Source: Bradyrhizobium iriomotense
GTDB taxonomy: Bacteria; Pseudomonadota; Alphaproteobacteria; Rhizobiales; Xanthobacteraceae
Direction: 5' to 3'
Length of the DNA: 64,000 nucleotides
Assembly: GCF_018129405.1 (NCBI RefSeq)
Contig: NZ_JAFCLP010000005.1
Span: 186,001-250,000, forward strand
Below are positions 8,640 to 16,956 of this stretch, in pieces (positions within the stretch are counted from its first letter, which is position 1; each line of letters begins with the position of its first letter). The notes below the pieces were generated by a model that saw nothing but the letters and a program-made list of their open reading frames with translations, was not told the DNA's origin and made no database searches. The position numbers and the translations under genes were made by a program.

Positions 8640-9890
8640 GCCGCTCGACCGTGAGCCAAGATCCAGCTTGTCCTACAGGGGGATATCATACATCCTAGAT
8701 TGCGCGTGAAAGCAATGCACTCATAAAGTAGAGGCCTTTGGCCTATCCAGACGGGTGACGATCTTCCACAGAACCCACGGCGGCTAGTCGGCCCCCGGGT
8801 TGCTGGACGAGTGAAGGGAAAAGCTTGGGCGAGCTCGAAGCAGCAGCGGTTACCGCTCCTGAACCAGAGCTTAGCCAGTTGTGAAGCTCGTCCACGCGCC
8901 GCAAACGATCCGCAGCTTCTGCAGGCCAGACGCGTTTTCCTACTCAAAAACTAGGCTGTCTTGGCCGAGCCAATGATTGGCCCCAACGAAACGTGAATGC
9001 ATTGCGTCAATCGTCGGCAGATTCCTCAACATTTTTCGAACTTCTTACGTCGCTCGCACCGCTCATAACGGCCCGTTCGCTGGTTCGGGTGTCTAGCTAG
9101 TAGTGGTGAAGTTCGCATCCGCATCGTCATCCTCATCACCTCAAGGCGGTTGGATCGAAGCTATATGCTCGAATGTCACCAGCCCGACATCCGAGTGGCA
9201 AAAGTGCCCGCCATGGAGCAGCTTGCCGCAACTGTTCGCGCATGGCGGAGATGAGCTTCGAAAGCCGACACCTTCACCTGGATCGAGCATTTCTAACCGT
9301 AACGACGCCGCGGCGGACGAAGTCACTTTCTGTGTGGATCCAGGTAACAAAGTTTCCCTTCGCGGCCGGAAAATGAAACTTTGATTCTGAGGCTATGTCT
9401 GATGCCCGTTTGAACAAGCTCCAAGGACAATCAAAAGGAATCGGCCGTGTTATACATCAGCAGCTGACTTAGCGAAGTTCAGTAATTTTTACTCGGTCTC
9501 GATTCGAGTTTCTCGCTCGTTACGAGCTCACACATTGATTTGGAGCGCGTGAGCGCTGGAATGGTGCCTCGGGCTGGCAATAATTTGCGCCTGCTACCCG
9601 CGCAGCGAATATGCATTCGAGCTTGCGCGAAAGGCTTTCCGGAGATTGTCAGGCCGGTCCCAAGCTAATCCGCAATGGAAATCTGAACCTATTTTCAGGA
9701 GATCATTTTACGCAACGATGATCTTCCATCTGCCTAAAACGTCTTCCGTCTGCCCGCTAGGTGGAGACAAGCTGCAAAATTTTCTCACTGTAATTTGGTG
9801 TCCACTTCGCAAATTCTGCGGAAATCGCCTGCTACATTTCTACGGGGTAGCTTTGTAACACCATTTTTCTTGTCACCTTATACAGATTGC
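8640..9890. other. Decayed or intergenic stretch, no supported gene
   Basis: About 1.25 kb with only short frames that lack ribosome-binding sites and recognisable motifs. A minus-strand frame at 9141-9350 contains two Cys/His clusters but has no start context. AT content is high towards the right end. The block probably contains the RloC-like gene's promoter near 8630-8700 and otherwise decayed island DNA. Confidence 0.4.
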
Positions 9891-9898
9891 GGTGCCGA

Positions 9899-9958
9899 TT
9901 TCTGTGTGAAGTGCACAGAAATTCTGTGCGTTCCTACAGAACTTTCAACGTGTTCTGT
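9899..9958. promoter_or_regulatory. Cluster of overlapping inverted repeats, operator-like
   Basis: Within 60 bases there are three dyads built on the same half-site: TTTCTGTG-N7-CACAGAAA (9899-9921), GCACAGAA-A-TTCTGTGC (9913-9929, perfect 8-bp arms) and ACAGAAC-N9-GTTCTGT (9936-9958). Repeated CACAGAA half-sites in alternating orientation look like a protein-binding array. The regulated gene is not evident; the next supported gene to the right is the basic protein at 10447. Confidence 0.5.
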
Positions 9959-10005
9959 CCAAGCGCTCCGATCTGTTGGGCGGGCCGGAGCTCGCGTTGG
10001 GCACA

Positions 10006-10110
10006 TCACGACACCGGCCGATCGATCAGCGTGTCCTGGCGGGTGGTGGAGCTCTGGCCATGAGAGGTCTTCTCGATGAGCGTGCGCAGTTTCATCGTCT
10101 CATCGGTCAT
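10006..10110 (-). pseudogene. N-terminal fragment of an IS256-family transposase
   Basis: ATG at 10110 (minus strand) opens a 34-codon frame beginning MTDETMKLRTLIEK, which matches the characteristic N-terminus of IS256-family transposases of rhizobia. After roughly 15 residues the similarity ends and the frame stops at 10006. The catalytic DDE region is absent. It is a relic of an insertion sequence in the decayed part of the island. Confidence 0.6.
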
Positions 10111-10446
10111 CGTGGGTTCCTCGAATCAGGTTGGTGTCAGCAACCCGAGCCTAGCGGCCTTCGACCAGCTGCAACGCTCCGAAAGGGAACTTAGGATTCG
10201 AACTTGGCGACCGAATCTCGCTGCGCTAGGACGTGACGTCCTATTTCTGAGACAACACAGCATGCCGCTCACAGTCATGTTCCGTCGCAATCGAAGAACG
10301 ACCGCATCGGCCCCCTCGAAAACGATCGCAACGAGAGTTGCGAGCAGTTCCACAAAGGTCGGGACAACAACTAGCTACCGGACCACCACGTCGACGATCT
10401 CACCGACCGTGGCCTCAAGATCCGCGCCGAAGCTGTCGAAGAGGCG

Positions 10447-11154
10447 GTGATCGTGGCGCTGGAGGAGGATCCCGATCCGAAGCAGGCCGCAGATCAGGCG
10501 CAGACCTCGACGCCGGAGGATAAAGCGAACGAGGATCCATCAACATCGAAGCCTATTGCGACCCCGCCAAGTCCTGGACCGGCGAGCCAAGCAATGGACC
10601 CCGACGACGTCGCCGCTATCGAGGAGCTCGATGCCCCCCCGTCTCATCACACCGGGAGGCCCGATTGGCGACGCGTGGCGAAGCTCGCTGGGCAGTCGAA
10701 GACTGTCAGGAAGGAACGCACCCGCGAGCGCGACCTACACCTCAAAGAGCTAGAGAATGCCGCGTTGCTCCGCATCAGGGCGGATCGAAAGCGCACAACG
10801 GATACCCAGCGCCAGCAGCGTCACCGTGCTTCTAAAGATGCCCAAAACCAGAAGGCGCTCGAACGGCTCATGCGGGCGACCTCGAACCCGGCCGCGCACC
10901 CCCAACAGGCCAAGAGGCTGGAGCAACTCCGGGGAAATGAAGTCGCCTATACCCGCTTCTACGGCGAATTCCGCGAGGCCCGAGAGAGCGGTGCGAAGAC
11001 CTCAGGCCAGAAGTTGGCCGACCTTTACAACGGCGCCTGGGGCGAGAATATCAATCGGGATACAGCCATACGTTGGAAGCAGATTTGCCTCGATTTGGAG
11101 GCCAAAGGAGGGCCTTGGTCTGCGCGGCAGGGTCCAACAAAACGGTCAAGCTAA
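10447..11154 (+). CDS. Basic, low-complexity 235-aa protein of unknown function
   Basis: The first ~70 residues are acidic and Pro/Ser/Thr-rich (for example PSTSKPIATPPSPGPAS). The remainder is strongly basic and helical, rich in Arg, Gln and Lys, with a C-terminal segment DTAIRWKQICLDLE. I do not recognise the family; a DNA-binding role is plausible from charge alone. The start is uncertain (GTG 10447 or GTG 10453; AGAGG lies just upstream), and an in-frame stop at 10372 limits upstream extension. Its 3' end runs into a repeat and hairpin cluster at 11128-11198, which suggests these sequences and the protein may belong to one replication or maintenance unit. Confidence 0.45.
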   Translation: MIVALEEDPDPKQAADQAQTSTPEDKANEDPSTSKPIATPPSPGPASQAMDPDDVAAIEELDAPPSHHTGRPDWRRVAKLAGQSKTVRKERTRERDLHLKELENAALLRIRADRKRTTDTQRQQRHRASKDAQNQKALERLMRATSNPAAHPQQAKRLEQLRGNEVAYTRFYGEFREARESGAKTSGQKLADLYNGAWGENINRDTAIRWKQICLDLEAKGGPWSARQGPTKRSS

Positions 11155-11159
11155 ACCGG

Positions 11160-11198
11160 CAGGGTCCAACAAAATCCAACCCGGTTTGTTGGACCCTG
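11160..11198. terminator. Perfect 14-bp stem with upstream direct copy
   Basis: CAGGGTCCAACAAA at 11160-11173 pairs perfectly with TTTGTTGGACCCTG at 11185-11198 around an 11-base loop. The left arm also occurs as a direct copy at 11128-11142, inside the end of the upstream gene. The stem is not followed by a T-run, so it is a weak candidate for a Rho-independent terminator. The extra direct copy suggests a binding site instead. Confidence 0.5.
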
Positions 11199-11382
11199 AT
11201 ATCTCTAGGATGGGAAGGATGCGCAGATATTCAAAGGCTTGGTGCTTCATTGGCCGGTGAACTTCGTGTCACGATTTTTTCAATACTAGTTTAGTTGTTC
11301 ATATAGAGGTTACTTAAAGAGAGAGGACAAGCGTGACAGCGAAACTCGCGGTCTCCCTCGCTACGCTCGGTCGCTTCGCTCC

Positions 11383-11424
11383 TGGGGGCTGCCGCCCCCA
11401 AACCCCGGCCGGCCTGCGGCCGGC
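11383..11424. other. Two adjacent GC-rich hairpins
   Basis: TGGGGGC (11383-11389) pairs with GCCCCCA (11394-11400), and GCCGGCC (11408-11414) pairs with GGCCGGC (11418-11424) around TGC. The two stems stand side by side just before the tandem 17-bp repeats. They could be transfer, replication or termination structures. No gene spans them convincingly. Confidence 0.45.
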
Positions 11425-11439
11425 TCTTGATCCCATCTC

Positions 11440-11490
11440 CGGAGATGAAGATCACCCGGAGATTAAGATCACCCGGAGACGAAGATCCTG
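11440..11490 (+). repeat. Three tandem 17-bp repeats, iteron-like
   Basis: Units of the form CGGAGATNAAGATCACC start at 11440, 11457 and 11474, directly abutting; the third diverges at its end. A fourth partial CGGAGACGG follows at 11495. Short abutting direct repeats of this length are typical of iterons or tandem operator sites. With the hairpins on the left they form a compact structured block between two decayed transposase relics. Confidence 0.55.
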
Positions 11491-11817
11491 CTTCCGGAGA
11501 CGGAGCCCTTCCGGCCATGCTGCCGCCTTCGGCGGCTCACCCATCGGCTTTGGGTTGACTGGAGGTCTTCCGCGCCCCGCGCCGTGACTCAGAAACCGGC
11601 CCAGGATTCGTTATTTCAGCCCCGGGGTGTCCCAAACGGCGGCGGACCTCTCCGCGCCATGAGCGACCTTATAATCGCGTTCGGCCCTACCTGGGGAATT
11701 TCCCGGGTATTAGCTGGGTAAGTAGCCACGCTGTGACGGTATCCCTCTATCGAGGGCCGCCTTGCCTGATGAGCGGGATCGCTGCAGGTCCTAGGGGTAA
11801 TTCAAGGAGAAGCGATA

Positions 11818-12127
11818 TGACGATTCGAGGGCGGAGGTAATCACATGGGTCGAACGGCGGCGCCGGTGGTTGCAGGATGAGAAGGAACGGCTCCTTGCTG
11901 CATCGCTTGAGTCGGGAGCCAGCGTTTCTGAGGTGGCTCTCATGGCTGGGCTTCATGTGAGCCAGCTGTTCAGGTGGCGCAAGGAGCTTTGCAAGCACGC
12001 TGAAGCGAGTAGAGCGCCGTTCGTGCCGGTCGAGATTGGGTCGTGTGTGCCGCCACGGGAAGTGGCCGAAGCGCCATTGACGACGGCGGCGGCGCGTCGA
12101 TCGACCACGGCGCCTCTGCGCAACTAG
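11818..12127 (+). pseudogene. IS66-family TnpA (orf1) remnant
   Basis: The frame DDSRAEVITWVERRRRW, then GASVSEVALMAGLHVSQLF and RWRKEL, matches the helix-turn-helix protein TnpA of IS66-type elements. No start codon is evident at the expected position. The frame ends at 12127 without the usual overlapping tnpB, and tnpC is absent. A GTAAGT sequence near 11718 could be the element's left terminus. The insertion sequence is dead and truncated. Confidence 0.65.
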
Positions 12128-12264
12128 TGCTCTGCAATGGAAGACTAATGGCCAAGGGTAAGCGGGGAAGTCTGGTGGACCCGTTACGCAATGGATTGGA
12201 TTCCCAAAAAAAGTTCTAGGACTTCGCTCGTCGCAAAGTCCTAGAGGCAGAGCACGGCGACAGG

Positions 12265-12645
12265 CTATGGAAACTTGTAGCCGCCGATAGCGCAAAATTC
12301 GTTTGCTGTATCATTCATCATCGAGCTGCTTTCGGCACCCATTTTGAAGCGGTAGCCGACGATAGTGCCGTTCCGCTGTGTTACTGAGCCCAACACAGTC
12401 TGAAAACCTACATAGCCACCGTAAGAGTTCTTGGCGTTGACTTGGAAGCAGTAGTCGGGCTCGTTAGCCTGAGCCTTGATCAGATTGGGCCATCGATATT
12501 GAGCGGATAGTGGGTCCTTTAGCCGGCTCTCATAGGTGCTCATGATGATCTTCTTCTCAGCCTCCGTCAGCGAGCGTTGTTGGGCGTAGCTAGTGTCAAG
12601 CGGAATGATAGCTAGGACGACGAGCGTAAGTGCAGTTCTGAGCAT
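12265..12645 (-). CDS. Small secreted protein with signal peptide
   Basis: A 126-aa protein beginning with a clear signal peptide (MLRTALTLVVLAII, then cleavage after about SYA). The mature part contains two cysteines, YCF and FCAIGG, which may pair in the periplasm. AGGAAAAGAGA lies directly upstream of the ATG at 12645. I do not know the family; similar short exported proteins occur in phages and islands. It lies just downstream of the tyrosine integrase on the same strand (46 bases), so the two may be co-transcribed. Confidence 0.6.
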   Translation of the reverse strand: MLRTALTLVVLAIIPLDTSYAQQRSLTEAEKKIIMSTYESRLKDPLSAQYRWPNLIKAQANEPDYCFQVNAKNSYGGYVGFQTVLGSVTQRNGTIVGYRFKMGAESSSMMNDTANEFCAIGGYKFP

Positions 12646-12691
12646 TCTCTCTTTTCCTGTTTGCTCGAGTGGGTTGAGGTGGATGGCAGCC

Positions 12692-13681
12692 CTATCCAAG
12701 GCGTGCGACCAGATCGACGGCACGCAGATGCGTGTAGCGTTGCAGCATCTTGAGCTCTCGATGTCCCGAGATCGCGCTGACCTCGGCGATGTTCAAACCC
12801 TTCTCGAAGAGCCGAGAGATCGCCTCATGTCGTAAGTCGTGAAAATGCAAATCCGGCATCCCGGCACGGACTCGAAGATGCTCGAACGCCAGTCGCACCG
12901 AATTCCCGGTCACGGAGAACACTCGATCGTGTCTTACGGCGACACATCGCAGCTCCTGCAGAGTCTGAACAGCCCGGCGTGACAAGGGAACGTCGCGGCT
13001 GTCGCCATTTTTGGTCAACGGCAAATGGGCGACGCCTCGCTTGAGGTCGACGTGCTCCCACCTGAGGTCCAATAGTTCGCCTCGCCGCATTCCTGTCTCT
13101 ATGGCGAGGATGATCAGCGGTTTGAGCAGCGGAGTCCGGCCACGGTCGCAGGCGTCGAGCAGACGTTGCTCTTCGCCTTCCTTGAGCCTTCGCGTTCGAC
13201 CACGCGGGACTGGCGGACGTCGAACCAGTTTGACGGGGTTGCGAGGGACCCAGAGACCCCACTCGCGGGTCGCAACCTCAATCGCGTGCGAAATGGTATT
13301 AAGCTCTCGGACGACGGTCGCAGGCGCCACCGTTTTGAGCCGTTCGTCTCGATAGCCTGCGACGTCTGAACTCGTCAGCTTGGCGAGCGTGCGGTGCGAT
13401 ATGGGGCAGCGCACGATCGAGTTGATCCGAGCCTTCTCGGAGACGGCCCCGCGCTTGGTAGGTGTCACCTCGTGGGCATAGCGCGAAAGAAGCTCCCCCA
13501 GCGTCGTCTTCTCGGCAGCGCGTGTATCAGCCACCCAACCAGACCGATCGGCTTCCGCCTCTAGGTCACGCGCCCAACGTTCCGCTGCGGTCTTAGTGTC
13601 GAACGACTTGGCTCGTGGAGGGACCCCTCGCCGACGCACCTGCGCCTGCCAACGCCCTCTGAGTTTTCGAATAGTCGCCAC
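12692..13681 (-). CDS. Tyrosine recombinase / integrase
   Basis: A 329-aa protein with an N-terminal arm and SAM-like core-binding domain (residues about 1-150) and a C-terminal catalytic domain. The active-site set is complete: Arg in ETGMRRGEL, HDLRH, SGH, and the nucleophile Tyr in LQRYTHL. It should catalyse integration or excision by a 3'-phosphotyrosyl intermediate. It lies inside the island, not at a border, so after the other units accreted it may no longer sit next to its own attachment site. The tRNA-Arg repeats are its natural candidate substrate. Confidence 0.9.
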   Translation of the reverse strand: MATIRKLRGRWQAQVRRRGVPPRAKSFDTKTAAERWARDLEAEADRSGWVADTRAAEKTTLGELLSRYAHEVTPTKRGAVSEKARINSIVRCPISHRTLAKLTSSDVAGYRDERLKTVAPATVVRELNTISHAIEVATREWGLWVPRNPVKLVRRPPVPRGRTRRLKEGEEQRLLDACDRGRTPLLKPLIILAIETGMRRGELLDLRWEHVDLKRGVAHLPLTKNGDSRDVPLSRRAVQTLQELRCVAVRHDRVFSVTGNSVRLAFEHLRVRAGMPDLHFHDLRHEAISRLFEKGLNIAEVSAISGHRELKMLQRYTHLRAVDLVARLG

Positions 13682-13998
13682 AGTCGTTTGCTCGGATCAC
13701 CTTGTTTTCTCGATACAAGGACGCCGGCGACTCGGTGCCAAGGATTATCCCGGCGCGGTGCGGGAAAAGTGGGGTGTGCCGCTTCTGTGCCTATTCCGAG
13801 CCACAGTCCGAGGCAGAGCGCGGAAACACCTGGGGGATCAATGGGGACCGGATGGTGTTCGCTTCGATCGCGGCCGAGCCGCGTTGCCGTGATGAGGCAA
13901 CGCTCCATTAAATTGCCGATCCGCAACGAAAAATCTTGATTTCCTGGCGGCGGACAATATGGCACATACTTACGCGTTAAACGTGTGGGGCTGGGGTC
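13682..13998. other. Intergenic between integrase and STAND ATPase gene
   Basis: This 317-bp region is divergent and probably contains promoters in both directions. A 69-codon plus-strand frame from 13702 with a CRFC motif has only a TTG start and no ribosome-binding site, so I do not call it. The last 60 bases become AT-rich in front of the ATPase gene. Confidence 0.4.
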
Positions 13999-15975
13999 AT
14001 GTCTGCTCAGGAAAGCGAAATCGAAGAGAGGCTGCGGACGACAAAGGATGCCCTTGGCATTCTTTTTCAAGTCAATCACGAGAGCATTTCAGAATGGGAG
14101 AAGGGAGAGTATTTCAAGCTATTTGCTAGGCCTTCAAAGAGAATCCAGGCCATCCTCGAGGTCGAGCGGGAAATTCTGATTGTAGGGAATGTCTATCGTG
14201 ATCAACAGGCAAGAACACTCGCGTTTGCGCAACAGGTTATCAATGAGACCAAAGGACGTCTTGAGCCGAAGGTCTTGTTCGTTGTGCATAGCGACCCAAA
14301 AGGGAACGGCAAACTGAAGAAGTGGGGTCGGGAGTCCGGATTAACAGTCATACCCCTATATACGAGCAACGGTGCACTGCCTTCCGGCGAGGAATTGGAG
14401 CGTGTGCTCTCGTATGAGCTTTTCTCGCATAATCCATTCGACGTCACGGGTCCGGTAGACAGTGACGCGCAATTCTTCGGCAGACGGACTGAAGCTCTGG
14501 AATTGGCGAGAAAGCTTCAGAATGGTCAAATAAGAGCCTGCTTCGGAATACGAAAAATTGGAAAAACATCGATCTTGCATCGAGTCTTGGGTGAGATTGA
14601 AACCCACTTCGATTGTATAACGATATTCATCGATTGCCAGCAAGATGGCGTATTCAATCTATCGGCGGCGAATTTACTTGTTTCTATCGCGGGCACAATT
14701 GAGACGGCTCTTCAAAACAAGAAGAGCGTCGCCGAACTAAAAACGATCTCTCGTGAGTTCAGTTTGTTTGATGCTTCGAGATTGTTTGTCGAAACGATTG
14801 AACAGCTGGATCGACCGTTAATCCTAGCATTCGATGAGATCGACTACATCACGCCTGGCAGTCCGATGGCGCCTCATTGGAAGGCCGGCTTCATTGAATT
14901 TTGGCGCAACATCCGTGCAGGCTATCAAGCTGCGGCCAGGTCTGGGAAAAAAGTATCTGTATTGGTTTGCGGCGTTTCTAGTAAATGGTTTTCCGTCGAA
15001 GCCATCGATGGGATTGAGAATGCCGCGCTCTCATTCGTTCCTGAGGAATATCTGACCCCCTTACCTCGCGGAGCTGCAACCGCAATGATAAAAAAAGTTG
15101 GGGCTATGGCCGGTCTTCATTTCGCAGAAGCTGCCGCAGACCATATCGCCTCGTGCTGCAGCGATATGCCGTTCTGGATCCGGAAGGCATGCTCTTTTAT
15201 TCACCTGAGAACCGACACAGCGAAGAGGCCAATAAGCGTTTCCACAAAGGACATTGAGACTGACCTGAAGGACTTCGTGCGCGATGAAGGATCTGCGCTT
15301 GCCCAGGTAGCGCTCCAACATCTGTTTCGGGTCTACCCTGAGATCAAGGAGCCAGCGATAAAGATCGCGAACGGAAAGAGCAGTGAGGTGTCGCCCAATA
15401 GTATGCGGCTGCTCGCTCGGTATGGCTTAGCGTCCGCTCAAGGGCACATCTCTGGCGAGATGGTCCGTGCTGGTCTATCCCTAATTGAGACGGAGCCTGA
15501 TACTTCCGTCGTCTTTACGCAGGTTGAACATTCGACTCAAGAGCCGTTGTCGCTTGCGTTTGATGATTGGGCCGAGGAGCTTCAAGTCATAAGTAGGCGG
15601 CGGAACGTAATCGAGAAGCGGTTGAGAGATATAGCTGTCAATTTTCTTAAGTTCTCTGCTCTATCTGCAACCGACAAAAAATCAGCAAAAGACAGGGTGC
15701 TTGCATCTCTCCCCGAAAAGCGTCGGGCAGAGCTAGCTAACTTCGGAGTGGACGAACTTTCTCAGAAGTTGTTCTGGCTCGAACTAGGAGGGTTAATACG
15801 GAAAGAGTGGCCTATATTTGAAAAAGTGTTCGGAGACCAAAACCTTTTCCAACAAAACATCGCGTTGATCAATGATAGGCCAGACACCCACGCGAAATCG
15901 ATTGATAGAGCGGATGTCGCGTTGTATCGACGATCGTTAACATGGTTCGAGGATAAGCTCGCCCGCTTATCTTAG
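13999..15975 (+). CDS. STAND-like / archaeal-ATPase-type P-loop NTPase
   Basis: A 658-aa protein. Residues about 45-135 form an alpha/beta-looking domain (ILIVGNVY, KVLFVVHSD, LTVIPLYTS) that I cannot assign. Then come a box FGRRTE near 160, Walker A GIRKIGKTS near 183-191 and Walker B LILAFDEID with DEID at 279-282, followed by a helical winged-helix-type region. The box order is that of archaeal-ATPase/nSTAND proteins, which act as sensors or switches in conflict systems. It is the first of a same-strand series reaching 19809, with codon use much poorer in GC than the chromosome. The ATPase class is confident; the sensed trigger and effector role are inferred. Confidence 0.75.
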   Translation: MSAQESEIEERLRTTKDALGILFQVNHESISEWEKGEYFKLFARPSKRIQAILEVEREILIVGNVYRDQQARTLAFAQQVINETKGRLEPKVLFVVHSDPKGNGKLKKWGRESGLTVIPLYTSNGALPSGEELERVLSYELFSHNPFDVTGPVDSDAQFFGRRTEALELARKLQNGQIRACFGIRKIGKTSILHRVLGEIETHFDCITIFIDCQQDGVFNLSAANLLVSIAGTIETALQNKKSVAELKTISREFSLFDASRLFVETIEQLDRPLILAFDEIDYITPGSPMAPHWKAGFIEFWRNIRAGYQAAARSGKKVSVLVCGVSSKWFSVEAIDGIENAALSFVPEEYLTPLPRGAATAMIKKVGAMAGLHFAEAAADHIASCCSDMPFWIRKACSFIHLRTDTAKRPISVSTKDIETDLKDFVRDEGSALAQVALQHLFRVYPEIKEPAIKIANGKSSEVSPNSMRLLARYGLASAQGHISGEMVRAGLSLIETEPDTSVVFTQVEHSTQEPLSLAFDDWAEELQVISRRRNVIEKRLRDIAVNFLKFSALSATDKKSAKDRVLASLPEKRRAELANFGVDELSQKLFWLELGGLIRKEWPIFEKVFGDQNLFQQNIALINDRPDTHAKSIDRADVALYRRSLTWFEDKLARLS

Positions 15976-16158
15976 GGGTAGCTCCTTTGCTATTTGTGGT
16001 GCAAATGACAGTCGCCACACGGCGTGTGAGGTAGCGCTCCAAAGCAATCTTCAGAATTTCGCCCTTCACCCAAGAAGTGAAATCCGTTCCTGTAATGTTC
16101 TTGCCAAGCAAAGCGTTTTGCGCTTTGGTGGTGGAACGGCTTTTCGGGGGAGAATGAG

Positions 16159-16332
16159 ATGATGGGAACTGGCTTTAATGTATTCGCGGCACTTGAGATT
16201 GTTGAGTTGTCCCCGAAGTTACCAGCCTATTCATCCCGCAGAATTTTTTATGAGCGCGAATCAATCTTTGAAAATGCCGCTACGCTCTCGACGAGTCATC
16301 GTCTCGGAGATTTTCGCGATGGCGGTAAGTGA
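16159..16332 (+). CDS. Small 57-aa protein in the ATPase-HD module
   Basis: ATG at 16159 is preceded by GGGGGA at the ideal distance of about 8-9 bases, the best ribosome-binding site in this region. The frame runs 57 codons to TGA at 16330-16332 (start MMGTGFNVFAALEIVEL). The peptide is soluble and mixed in charge, with no known motif. It sits between the STAND-like ATPase and the 171-aa protein on the same strand. It could be a regulatory or antitoxin-like peptide of the module, but only the translation signals support it. Confidence 0.4.
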   Translation: MMGTGFNVFAALEIVELSPKLPAYSSRRIFYERESIFENAATLSTSHRLGDFRDGGK

Positions 16333-16425
16333 TTCAAAAGACTCGTTGTTTCTCTAAGTCTCTGATGAGACTTCCGAAGTTTTGACATCCAGCTCTGAAG
16401 CGTCTACTCTACTTCTAGATGTTGG

Positions 16426-16941
16426 GTGTCGATTGCAGACACGATCGCACATCTAGGGCCAAACATGTTGAAGTTCGCAAGCTCCAAACAGCCGCAAGGA
16501 CACTCGAAGCGGGCTGAATTTGACGTCGATCTTCATTCATTCACGAAGGCTTTGGTCGCCAACCTAGTCGACTTAAAAGTTCGTGCTGTTCGACCTCACG
16601 ACATGAATGACCGTCGCGGATTTGCGGCAGTTGTCCGTGCCCTGGATACAAAGGTAAAGATCCTGCGCAAGGAGGGTGCTGCATCTCGTGACATCCTGGC
16701 TGTTGCTCAAATAGCAAACGAGCTGCGCGGCAGTAGCACGGGCAACTATGAGGGCTTCGAAGCTGCTCTTCGATCGCTCCAGTTGACGTTCACTGCATCA
16801 CCCAATCCATTTTATGATGACATATCATTTCCAGTATCGCAGGTGCAGGCGCGGAGTTTCACGGAGAGTATTTCCAAGTTTCAAAGAGAACTAGCCGCGT
16901 CTGCAGCGAAAGCTTTTGTTAGAGCCCGCGAGCAAGGCTGA
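16426..16941 (+). CDS. Hypothetical 171-aa protein of the HD-PRTase module
   Basis: A mainly helical soluble protein with GTG start at 16426 (an internal Met at codon 14 is the alternative). No transmembrane or catalytic motif is visible. It ends 15 bases before the HD-PRTase gene on the same strand and shares its low-GC codon use, so co-transcription is very likely. I do not recognise the family. Position and size suggest an adaptor or regulator of the neighbouring enzyme. Confidence 0.6.
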   Translation: MSIADTIAHLGPNMLKFASSKQPQGHSKRAEFDVDLHSFTKALVANLVDLKVRAVRPHDMNDRRGFAAVVRALDTKVKILRKEGAASRDILAVAQIANELRGSSTGNYEGFEAALRSLQLTFTASPNPFYDDISFPVSQVQARSFTESISKFQRELAASAAKAFVRAREQG

Positions 16942-16956
16942 ATTATTTAGGCATCG

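Noticed and set aside
8498-8947. 149-codon minus-strand frame upstream of the RloC-like gene
   Set aside because: It overlaps the start of the ATPase gene in another phase, and its Cys/Arg-rich composition looks random.
13561-14079. 172-codon minus-strand frame
   Set aside because: It overlaps the integrase N-terminus and the ATPase start; no ribosome-binding site or domain is seen.
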